Shown piece after piece: positions 24,976 through 32,587 of a stretch of DNA of 64,000 nt (the first letter of the stretch is position 1; the number at the start of each line of letters is the position of its first letter). The notes below the pieces were generated by a model, which saw only the letters and a list, made by a program, of their open reading frames with translations, ran no database searches and was not told the DNA's origin. This DNA comes from Pseudomonas marginalis (lineage in GTDB: Bacteria > Pseudomonadota > Gammaproteobacteria > Pseudomonadales > Pseudomonadaceae), in NCBI RefSeq assembly GCF_900105325.1, contig NZ_FNSU01000003.1, forward strand, positions 2,976,001-3,040,000, read 5' to 3'. A program made the position numbers and the translations under genes.

Positions 24976-26403
24976 ATGTCTGAATCTCCCGGAAAACTTC
25001 GATTGGGTGCACTGGTTGCACTTGTCGTCGGCTCAATGATTGGCGGCGGGATCTTCTCTCTGCCGCAAAACATGGCCGCCAGTGCCGATGTTGGCGCGGT
25101 ATTGATCGGTTGGGTAATTACCGCCGTGGGCATGCTGACCCTGGCCTTCGTCTTCCAGACCCTGGCCAATCGCAAACCTGATCTGGACGGCGGCGTCTAC
25201 GCCTACGCCAAGGCCGGCTTCGGTGACTACATGGGCTTTTCGTCGGCCTGGGGTTACTGGATCAGCGCCTGGCTGGGCAACGTCGGTTACTTCGTCCTCC
25301 TGTTCAGCACCCTCGGTTACTTCTTCCCGATCTTTGGCGAAGGCAATACGCCTGCGGCGGTGATTGGCGCGTCGGTCTTGCTGTGGGCCGTGCACTTTCT
25401 GGTGCTGCGCGGGATAAAGGAAGCGGCGTTCATCAACCTGGTGACCACCGTCGCCAAGGTGGTGCCGCTGGTGCTGTTCGTGTTGATCGCCGTGTTCGCC
25501 TTCAAGCTGGACATCTTCACCGCTGACATCTGGGGCGTGAAGAACCCGGACCTGGGCAGCGTGATGAACCAGGTGCGCAACATGATGCTGGTCACCGTGT
25601 GGGTGTTCATCGGTATCGAAGGCGCGAGCATCTTCTCGGCACGCGCCGAAAAACGCAGCGACGTCGGCAAGGCCACCGTGATCGGTTTTATCACCGTGCT
25701 GCTGTTCCTGATGCTGGTGAACGTGCTGTCCCTGGGCATCATGACCCAACCGGAGCTGGCCAAGCTGCAGAACCCGTCGATGGCCGCCGTGCTGGAGCAT
25801 GTGGTGGGCCACTGGGGTGCGGTGCTGATCAGCGTCGGCTTGATCATCTCGTTGCTGGGTGCGCTGCTGTCGTGGGTGCTGCTGTGTGCGGAGATCATGT
25901 TCGCCGCCGCCAAGGACCACACCATGCCGGAGTTCCTGCGCAAGGAAAACGCCAACCATGTGCCGGCCAACGCCCTGTGGTTGACCAACGCCATGGTCCA
26001 GATATTCCTGGTGATCACGCTGTTTTCCGCCAGTACCTACCTGTCGCTGATCTACCTCGCCACCTCGATGATCCTGGTGCCTTACCTGTGGTCGGCGGCC
26101 TACGCGCTGCTGCTGGCGGTACGCGGCGAAACCTACGAAAACGCCCTCAAGGAGCGTAGGAAGGACCTGTTTATCGGCGCGGTCGCACTGATCTACGCGG
26201 TCTGGCTGCTCTATGCCGGCGGCACCAAGTACCTGCTGTTGTCCGCCCTGCTCTATGCCCCCGGCGCGATCCTGTTCGCCAAGGCCAAGCATGAACTGGG
26301 CAAACCGATTTTCACCAACGTCGAGAAGCTGATTTTCGCCGCAGTCGTCATTGGCGCCCTGGTGGCTGCCTATGGCCTCTACGACGGCTTCCTGACTCTG
26401 TAA
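24976..26403 (+). CDS. arcD: arginine/ornithine antiporter ArcD
   Basis: This 475-residue APA-family protein begins MSESPGKLRLGAL with GGAG 8 bp upstream of the ATG. It has about 12-13 hydrophobic segments and the GSMIGGGIFSLPQNMAASAD motif. It exchanges external arginine for ornithine in the arginine deiminase pathway. arcA, arcB and arcC follow in order, so this is the operonic ArcD. An ArgR-like site lies upstream. Confidence 0.94.
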   Translation: MSESPGKLRLGALVALVVGSMIGGGIFSLPQNMAASADVGAVLIGWVITAVGMLTLAFVFQTLANRKPDLDGGVYAYAKAGFGDYMGFSSAWGYWISAWLGNVGYFVLLFSTLGYFFPIFGEGNTPAAVIGASVLLWAVHFLVLRGIKEAAFINLVTTVAKVVPLVLFVLIAVFAFKLDIFTADIWGVKNPDLGSVMNQVRNMMLVTVWVFIGIEGASIFSARAEKRSDVGKATVIGFITVLLFLMLVNVLSLGIMTQPELAKLQNPSMAAVLEHVVGHWGAVLISVGLIISLLGALLSWVLLCAEIMFAAAKDHTMPEFLRKENANHVPANALWLTNAMVQIFLVITLFSASTYLSLIYLATSMILVPYLWSAAYALLLAVRGETYENALKERRKDLFIGAVALIYAVWLLYAGGTKYLLLSALLYAPGAILFAKAKHELGKPIFTNVEKLIFAAVVIGALVAAYGLYDGFLTL

Positions 26404-26427
26404 CTGATGTTCACTGGAGGATCTGTA

Positions 26428-27684
26428 ATGACCACGGAAAAAGTGAAGTACGGCGTACATTCCGAAGCCGGCAAACTGCGCAAAGTCATGGTGTGCTCCC
26501 CAGGCTTGGCCCACCAGCGGCTGACCCCTAACAACTGCGATGAACTGCTGTTCGATGACGTGCTCTGGGTAGCCCAGGCCAAGCGCGACCATTTCGACTT
26601 CGTGACCAAGATGCGCGAACGGGACATCGATGTGCTGGAAATGCACAACCTGCTGACCGATATCGTTGCCAACCCCGAAGCCCTGGACTGGATCCTGGAA
26701 CGAAAGATCACTTCCAACACCGTGGGCCTGGGCCTGGTCGAGGAAGTCAGCTCCTGGCTGCGCAGCCTTGAGCCGCGCAAGATCGCCGAGTTCCTGATCG
26801 GTGGCGTGTCAGCCGATGACCTGCCGAGCAGCTTCGGTGGCAAGACCATCGAGATGTTCCGCGACTTCCTCGGCCACGCCAGTTTTATCCTGCCGCCGCT
26901 GCCCAACACCCAGTTCACCCGCGACACCACCTGCTGGATCTACGGCGGCGTGACGCTCAACCCGATGTACTGGCCGGCGCGACGCCAGGAAACCCTGCTG
27001 GCGAGCGCCATCTACAAATTCCACCCCGAGTTCACCAACGCGGACTTCCAGATCTGGTACGGCGACCCCGACCAGGAACACGGTGCCGCCACGCTGGAAG
27101 GCGGTGACGTCATGCCGATTGGCAATGGCGTGGTGTTGATCGGCATGGGCGAGCGTTCGTCCCACCAGGCCATCGGCCAACTGGCGCGCAACCTGTTCAA
27201 GAACAAAGCGGTGGAACGGGTGATCGTTGCCGGTCTGCCGAAGTCCCGCGCGGCGATGCACCTGGACACCGTGTTCAGCTTCTGCGACCGCGACCTGGTG
27301 ACCATCTTCCCCGAAGTGGTCAACCAGATCGTGCCCTTCACCCTGCGCCCTGACGAAAGCAAACCCCACGGCATCGACATTCAGCGGGAGAAAACCAACT
27401 TCCTCGAGACCGTGGCCGCAGCGCTCAACCTCAAGGCCCTGCGCGTGGTCGAGACCGGCGGCAACAGCTTCGCCGCCGAACGCGAGCAGTGGGACGACGG
27501 CAACAACGTGGTGGCCGTGGAGCCTGGCGTAGTGATCGGCTACGACCGCAACACCTACACCAACACCCTGCTGCGCAAGGCCGGCGTGGAAGTCATCACC
27601 ATCAGCGCCGGTGAACTCGGCCGTGGCCGTGGCGGCGGCCACTGCATGACCTGCCCGATCATCCGCGACCCTATCGACTATTAA
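26428..27684 (+). CDS. arcA: arginine deiminase
   Basis: This 418-residue enzyme hydrolyses arginine to citrulline and ammonia. The catalytic Cys406 lies in GGGHCMTCPI near the C-terminus, and further conserved motifs include FTRDTTCWIYGG (about 168-179) and EGGDVMPIGNG. The ATG at 26428 is 8 bp after a CTGGAGG ribosome-binding site and starts 24 bp after arcD. It has the usual length for the Pseudomonas enzyme. Confidence 0.97.
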   Translation: MTTEKVKYGVHSEAGKLRKVMVCSPGLAHQRLTPNNCDELLFDDVLWVAQAKRDHFDFVTKMRERDIDVLEMHNLLTDIVANPEALDWILERKITSNTVGLGLVEEVSSWLRSLEPRKIAEFLIGGVSADDLPSSFGGKTIEMFRDFLGHASFILPPLPNTQFTRDTTCWIYGGVTLNPMYWPARRQETLLASAIYKFHPEFTNADFQIWYGDPDQEHGAATLEGGDVMPIGNGVVLIGMGERSSHQAIGQLARNLFKNKAVERVIVAGLPKSRAAMHLDTVFSFCDRDLVTIFPEVVNQIVPFTLRPDESKPHGIDIQREKTNFLETVAAALNLKALRVVETGGNSFAAEREQWDDGNNVVAVEPGVVIGYDRNTYTNTLLRKAGVEVITISAGELGRGRGGGHCMTCPIIRDPIDY

Positions 27685-27696
27685 GGAGATTCCATC

Positions 27697-28707
27697 ATGG
27701 CTTTCAATATGCGCAACCGCAGCCTACTGTCGCTGATGCACCACACCACCCGCGAACTGAATTACCTGCTGGATCTGTCCCGCGACCTCAAGCGCGCCAA
27801 ATACACCGGCACCGAGCGTCCGCACCTGCAAGGCAAGAACATCGCGCTGATCTTCGAAAAAACCTCGACCCGCACCCGGTGCGCCTTCGAAGTGGCGGCC
27901 CACGACCAGGGTGCCCACGTCACCTATATCGACCCGGTGTCGTCGCAGATCGGCCACAAAGAAAGCATGAAAGACACCGCCCGCGTACTCGGTCGCATGT
28001 TCGACGCCATTGAATACCGTGGCTTCGAGCAGGAAATCGTCGAAGAACTGGCCAAGTTCGCCGGCGTGCCGGTGTTCAACGGCCTCACTGCCGAATTCCA
28101 CCCGACCCAAATGATCGCCGACACCCTGACCATGCGCGAGCACAGCGACAAGCCGCTGCATGACATCAGCTACGCCTACCTGGGCGACGCGCGCTACAAC
28201 ATGGGTAACTCGCTGCTGATGATCGGCGCCAAGCTCGGCATGGACGTGCGCATCGGCGCGCCGAAAGCCCTGTGGCCCCATGAAGACTTCATCAAACAGT
28301 GCCAGGCCTTCGCCGAGGAAAGCGGCGCGCGCATTACCATCACCGAAGACCCGAAAGAAGCCGTCAAGGGCGTGGACTTCATCCACACCGATATCTGGGT
28401 GTCCATGGGTGAGCCGGTGGAAGCGTGGGACGAACGCATCGAGCAACTGCTGCCGTACCAGGTCAACGCCAAGATGATGAAAGCCTCGGGCAACCCTCGG
28501 GTGAAATTCATGCACTGCCTGCCGGCGTTCCACAACAGCGAAACCAAGGTCGGCAAGGACATCGCCGCACGTTATCCGAACCTGGCCAATGGTGTGGAAG
28601 TGACCGAGGAAGTCTTCGAGTCACCGGCCAACATCGCCTTTGAGCAGGCGGAAAACCGCATGCACACCATCAAGGCGATCCTGGTGTCGGCACTCGCGGA
28701 TATCTAA
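27697..28707 (+). CDS. arcB: catabolic ornithine carbamoyltransferase
   Basis: This 336-residue enzyme converts citrulline and phosphate to ornithine and carbamoyl phosphate. The carbamoyl-phosphate site EKTSTRTRCAFE (about 53-64) and the ornithine-side HCLPAFHN motif (about 272-279) are intact. The length and position after arcA fit the catabolic rather than the anabolic (argF) enzyme. A TAAGGAG ribosome-binding site sits 7-8 bp before the ATG. Confidence 0.96.
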   Translation: MAFNMRNRSLLSLMHHTTRELNYLLDLSRDLKRAKYTGTERPHLQGKNIALIFEKTSTRTRCAFEVAAHDQGAHVTYIDPVSSQIGHKESMKDTARVLGRMFDAIEYRGFEQEIVEELAKFAGVPVFNGLTAEFHPTQMIADTLTMREHSDKPLHDISYAYLGDARYNMGNSLLMIGAKLGMDVRIGAPKALWPHEDFIKQCQAFAEESGARITITEDPKEAVKGVDFIHTDIWVSMGEPVEAWDERIEQLLPYQVNAKMMKASGNPRVKFMHCLPAFHNSETKVGKDIAARYPNLANGVEVTEEVFESPANIAFEQAENRMHTIKAILVSALADI

Positions 28708-28726
28708 ACCCTGCTGCGATCCCACT

Positions 28727-28824
28727 GTAGGAGCGAGCTTGCTCGCGAAAAATTCAAGGGCACCGCGTTCATTCAGGATGGGCGCGTTATCGTTGACCTC
28801 CTTCGCGAGCAAGCTCGCTCCTAC
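28727..28824. repeat. REP pair of a second sequence type
   Basis: GTAGGAGCGAGCTTGCTCGC and its inverted copy are separated by about 50 bp. It interrupts the arcB-arcC spacer, and may lower arcC expression. Confidence 0.88.
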
Positions 28825-28855
28825 AAAGGATTACGAGCTCTAGAAGGATTGCAAT

Positions 28856-29785
28856 ATGCGCATCGTCGTAGCCCTGGGCGGCAACGCCCTCCTGCGCCGT
28901 GGTGAACCCATGACCGCAGACAACCAACGCGCCAATATCCGCATCGCCACCGAACAGATCGCCAAGATCCATGCCGGCAACGAACTGGTCATCGCCCACG
29001 GCAATGGCCCGCAGGTCGGCCTGCTGTCGTTGCAGGCGGCGGCCTACACCAGCGTTTCGCCGTACCCGCTGGACGTGCTCGGTGCCGAGACCGAAGGCAT
29101 GATCGGCTACATCATCGAACAGGAACTGGGCAACCTGCTGGACTTCGAAGTGCCGTTCGCCACCCTGCTCACCCAGGTGGAAGTGGACGCCAAGGACCCT
29201 GCCTTCCAGAACCCGACCAAGCCCATCGGCCCGGTGTACTCCAAGGCCGAAGCGGAAAAACTCGCCGCCGAGAAAGGCTGGGCCATCGCCCCGGATGGCG
29301 ATAAATATCGCCGCGTCGTGGCCAGCCCACGGCCCAAACGTATTTTCGAGATTCGCCCGATCAAGTGGCTGCTGGAAAAAAGCGCCATCGTGATCTGCGC
29401 CGGTGGTGGCGGTATCCCGACCCTGTACGGTGAAGACGGCAAGCTCAAAGGCATCGAAGCCGTGATCGACAAAGACCTGTGCTCCTCGTTGCTGGCCACG
29501 CAACTGGACGCCGATTTGCTGGTGATCGCCACCGACGTCAACGCCGCTTTTATCGACTTCGGCAAGCCGACCCAGAAAGCCATCGGCCAGGCCCACCCCG
29601 ACGACATGGAAAAACTCGGCTTCGCCGCCGGTTCCATGGGCCCCAAGGTGCAAGCCGCCTGCGAGTTCGCCCGCCAGACTGGCAAAACCGCGGTGATCGG
29701 TTCACTCTCCGACATCGAAGCCATCGTCCAGGGCAGCGCCGGCACACGCATCAGCACGGCGACACCTGGCATCACCTATCTGTGA
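28856..29785 (+). CDS. arcC: carbamate kinase
   Basis: This 309-residue kinase makes ATP from carbamoyl phosphate and ADP, the last step of the arginine deiminase pathway. It begins MRIVVALGGNALLRRGEP and contains AHGNGPQVGLL, FVICSG-like VICAGGGGIP and GSMGPKVQAA, all typical of the family. AGAAGGA lies about 9 bp upstream. It is separated from arcB by a REP pair. Confidence 0.96.
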   Translation: MRIVVALGGNALLRRGEPMTADNQRANIRIATEQIAKIHAGNELVIAHGNGPQVGLLSLQAAAYTSVSPYPLDVLGAETEGMIGYIIEQELGNLLDFEVPFATLLTQVEVDAKDPAFQNPTKPIGPVYSKAEAEKLAAEKGWAIAPDGDKYRRVVASPRPKRIFEIRPIKWLLEKSAIVICAGGGGIPTLYGEDGKLKGIEAVIDKDLCSSLLATQLDADLLVIATDVNAAFIDFGKPTQKAIGQAHPDDMEKLGFAAGSMGPKVQAACEFARQTGKTAVIGSLSDIEAIVQGSAGTRISTATPGITYL

Positions 29786-29803
29786 AGTAGAGGAGATACG
29801 CCT

Positions 29804-30166
29804 ATGGCCACCTTTGAACCCGGTCACCTGCACGTCGAACGTCACGCGCTGAACAAGGACGACTACAGCTACAACCTGTGTATCGACTACGAAGTCAGCC
29901 AGGACCCAAAGGAAGGCAAGGGCATGCTGTTCAAGCTGCACGGCTCGGTGCAGGGCAAGGACCTCAAGGAAGAGTTCTTCTTGCCCAAGGACCAGGCATT
30001 CGACTTTGCCCGGCATGCGATGAACATCGCGCAGAAGTATGGGATGCCGAAAATGGCAGTGCTCAATGGCTCGATGCACAAACAGTACGACCTGATGTTC
30101 GAGGATGTACGGCATCAACTGGATGTGAAATCCGGGGACCCGATCAAACCTGAACACTTGGAGTAA
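29804..30166 (+). CDS. DUF5064-type conserved hypothetical protein
   Basis: This 120-residue soluble protein begins 18 bp after arcC with an AGAGGAG ribosome-binding site, so it is probably the last gene of the arc operon. It alternates strands and helices, with motifs HLHVERHALN and YDLMFEDVRHQLDVKSGDP. There is no signal peptide. The function is unknown; it is common in pseudomonads. Confidence 0.75.
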   Translation: MATFEPGHLHVERHALNKDDYSYNLCIDYEVSQDPKEGKGMLFKLHGSVQGKDLKEEFFLPKDQAFDFARHAMNIAQKYGMPKMAVLNGSMHKQYDLMFEDVRHQLDVKSGDPIKPEHLE

Positions 30167-30193
30167 CCCGGTAGGACTGACACAACACTGTGC

Positions 30194-30290
30194 AAAATGT
30201 GGGAGGGGGCTTGCTCCCGATAGCAGGGTGTCAGTCAGCTTATTTTCAGCTGACACACCGCCATCGGGAGCAAGCCCCCTCCCACATTTT
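30194..30290. repeat. inverted REP pair (REPIN)
   Basis: AAAATGTGGGAGGGGGCTTG and its inverted copy enclose about 45 bp, separating the arc operon from gcsR. Confidence 0.9.
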
Positions 30291-30376
30291 GATCTCCATT
30301 ATTTGTCAGATTTCACCTGTGCCCCGCTCCAAGGCATACTTGCCGCCTCCCACTCTCCAGAACTGCTAAGCGCCCC

Positions 30377-31885
30377 ATGCGTATCCACGTCAGCTTCATC
30401 GACCGCGTCGGCATTACCCAGGAAGTCCTGGCCTTGCTCGGTGGGCGCAATCTCAACCTGGATGCGGTGGAAATGGTGCCGCCCAACGTCTATATCGATG
30501 CGCCGACCCTCAGCGCCGACGTGCTCGAAGAGCTGCGTGACGCGCTGTTCAGCGTGCACGGCGTACAAGCGGTGACGGTGGTGGACATCCTTCCCGGCCA
30601 ACGCCGCCACCTGCAACTCGATGCCCTGCTGGCAGCCATGACCGACCCGGTGCTGGCCCTGGACAGCGCGGGCAAGATCCTGCTGGCCAACCCGGCGCTG
30701 ATCGCGCTGTACGGTCGCGAACCGGCCGGGGAAAGTATCGCCGAGCTGTTCAATGACTCGGCCTTGCTGGACACCTTGCTGGAAAACGGCTTTCGCCTGC
30801 CCTTGCGTGAAATCAGCGTCAACGGCCAGACGCTTTTGCTCGACGCCACGCCGATCACCGATGCCGGCGCCCTGCTCACCCTGTACCAACCCAACCGCAT
30901 CGGCGAACAACTGTCGGCGCTGCACCACGATCATGCCGAAGGCTTTGATGCGCTGCTGGGCGAATCCCCGGTGATCCGCACCCTCAAGGCACGCGCACAA
31001 CGGGTGGCCGCGCTCGATGCGCCGCTGTTGATCCAGGGCGAAACCGGCACCGGCAAGGAGTTGGTGGCGCGGGCCTGCCATGCCATCAGCGCGCGCCACA
31101 GTGCGCCGTTTTTGGCGCTGAACTGCGCGGCGCTGCCGGAGAATCTCGCCGAGAGTGAATTGTTCGGCTACGCCCCCGGCGCCTTTACCGGCGCCCAACG
31201 CGGCGGCAAGCCGGGGCTGATGGAGCTGGCCAACCAGGGCACGGTGTTTCTCGATGAAATCGGCGAAATGTCGCCCTATTTGCAAGCCAAGCTGCTGCGT
31301 TTTCTCAACGACGGCAGCTTCCGCCGGGTCGGCGGCGACCGCGAAGTGAAGGTCAATGTGCGCATCCTCAGCGCCACCCACCGCGACCTGGAAAAAATGG
31401 TCAGCGAAGGTACCTTCCGCGAAGACCTGTTCTACCGCCTCAACGTGCTCAACGTCGAAGTGCCGCCCCTGCGTGAGCGCGGCCAGGACATCCTGCTGTT
31501 GGCCCGCTACTTCATGCAACAGGCCTGTGCGCAGATCCAGCGCCCGGTGTGCCGCCTGGCGCCCGGCACCTATCCGGCGCTGTTGGGCAACCGCTGGCCG
31601 GGCAATGTGCGCCAGTTGCAGAACGTGATCTTCCGCGCCGCCGCCATCTGCGAAAGCAGCCTGGTGGACATCGGTGACCTGGACATCGCCGGCACCTCCG
31701 TGGCCCGCCAGAACGACGGCGAAGTCGATAGCCTGGAACAGGCCGTCGAGGACTTCGAGCGCAGCCTGCTGGAGAAACTCTACGTCAGTTACCCCTCGAC
31801 CCGGCAGTTGGCCAGCCGCCTGCAAACCTCACACACCGCCATCGCCCACCGCTTGCGCAAGTACGGCATTCCAAACAAGCCCTGA
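30377..31885 (+). CDS. gcsR: sigma-54 enhancer-binding regulator GcsR (TyrR-like)
   Basis: This 502-residue protein has an N-terminal ACT domain (1-75), a PAS-like domain (about 80-185), an AAA+ domain (about 195-430; Walker A GETGTGKE, sigma-54 contact loop GAFTGA, Walker B VFLDEIGEM) and a C-terminal Fis-type HTH (SRLQTSHTAIAHRLRKYG). This architecture matches TyrR and PhhR. Its position upstream of the gcvH2-gcvP2-sdaA-gcvT2 genes and the operator sites at 31936-32053 identify it as GcsR, the glycine-responsive activator known from P. aeruginosa. Confidence 0.92.
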   Translation: MRIHVSFIDRVGITQEVLALLGGRNLNLDAVEMVPPNVYIDAPTLSADVLEELRDALFSVHGVQAVTVVDILPGQRRHLQLDALLAAMTDPVLALDSAGKILLANPALIALYGREPAGESIAELFNDSALLDTLLENGFRLPLREISVNGQTLLLDATPITDAGALLTLYQPNRIGEQLSALHHDHAEGFDALLGESPVIRTLKARAQRVAALDAPLLIQGETGTGKELVARACHAISARHSAPFLALNCAALPENLAESELFGYAPGAFTGAQRGGKPGLMELANQGTVFLDEIGEMSPYLQAKLLRFLNDGSFRRVGGDREVKVNVRILSATHRDLEKMVSEGTFREDLFYRLNVLNVEVPPLRERGQDILLLARYFMQQACAQIQRPVCRLAPGTYPALLGNRWPGNVRQLQNVIFRAAAICESSLVDIGDLDIAGTSVARQNDGEVDSLEQAVEDFERSLLEKLYVSYPSTRQLASRLQTSHTAIAHRLRKYGIPNKP

Positions 31886-31935
31886 CTCGCTGCATGGAAT
31901 GCATTTCCAAGTTTTGGTCTGAGAACGACATCCGC

Positions 31936-32053
31936 TGTACTGAAAGCGCTACAGTGGAACGATTTCGCTACAGCCCTGCTTTTTGCGCGCCATGCAAGGC
32001 TTTGATCCACATAGGCTTTTTTTCCCCGGCCTGACTGTAGCGAAATCGCTACA
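31936..32053 (+). promoter_or_regulatory. three GcsR enhancer sites
   Basis: Three 18-bp sites with a 7-4-7 layout are visible: 31936-31953 (TGTACTG-N4-CGCTACA), 31955-31972 (TGGAACG-N4-CGCTACA) and 32036-32053 (TGTAGCG-N4-CGCTACA, a perfect palindrome). They resemble the GcsR site TGTAACG-N4-CGTTCCG. The first two lie 19 bp apart on nearly the same face. They are upstream of the sigma-54 promoter. Confidence 0.8.
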
Positions 32054-32116
32054 GCTAAACCGCATAAGCCTATACCCATATTTATTAACTTATTGATTTA
32101 TAACGGATTAATAAGG

Positions 32117-32133
32117 TTGGCCGCGATATTGCT
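32117..32133 (+). promoter_or_regulatory. sigma-54 (-24/-12) promoter of the gcv operon
   Basis: TTGGCCGCGATATTGCT has GG at 32119-32120 and GC at 32131-32132, with the required 10-nt spacing. Transcription would start near 32144, about 50 bp before gcvH. Confidence 0.82.
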
Positions 32134-32193
32134 AAGCAACTCCCCATTATTCCAATCCCGCCCACCAGACGATTCTGGCCCTGAGGAGTTTCC

Positions 32194-32577
32194 ATGAGCG
32201 AGTTGCGTTTCACTGAAGATCACGAATGGCTGCGCGCCGAAGCTGACGGCAGCGTCACCGTGGGTATCACCGCTTTCGCGCAGAACGCGCTCGGTGATGT
32301 GGTTTTCGTGCAACTGCCGGAGTTGCAGGCCTATGACAAGGGCGCTGAAGCGTCCACGGTTGAATCGGTCAAGGCCGCCAGCGGCGTGTACATGCCGTTG
32401 GACGGTGAAGTGCTGGAAGTGAACGCCAAGCTCGATGGCAGCCCGGAACTGGTCAACGAAGACCCGCTGGGCGAAGGCTGGTTCTTCCGCTTTAAACCGG
32501 CCGATGCCGGTGCGGTAGCTAAACTGTTGGATCAGGACGCGTACGACCGCCTGATCAAAGCCAACGCCGAAGCCTGA
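32194..32577 (+). CDS. gcvH: glycine cleavage H protein
   Basis: This 127-residue lipoyl carrier contains the lipoylation site VESVKAASG with Lys60. It shuttles the aminomethyl group between GcvP, GcvT and dihydrolipoyl dehydrogenase. It is the first gene after the sigma-54 promoter, with TGAGGAG about 6 bp upstream, and GcvP starts 10 bp after its stop. This is the second, glycine-inducible copy (gcvH2). Confidence 0.96.
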   Translation: MSELRFTEDHEWLRAEADGSVTVGITAFAQNALGDVVFVQLPELQAYDKGAEASTVESVKAASGVYMPLDGEVLEVNAKLDGSPELVNEDPLGEGWFFRFKPADAGAVAKLLDQDAYDRLIKANAEA

Positions 32578-32587
32578 GGAGCGCGCC

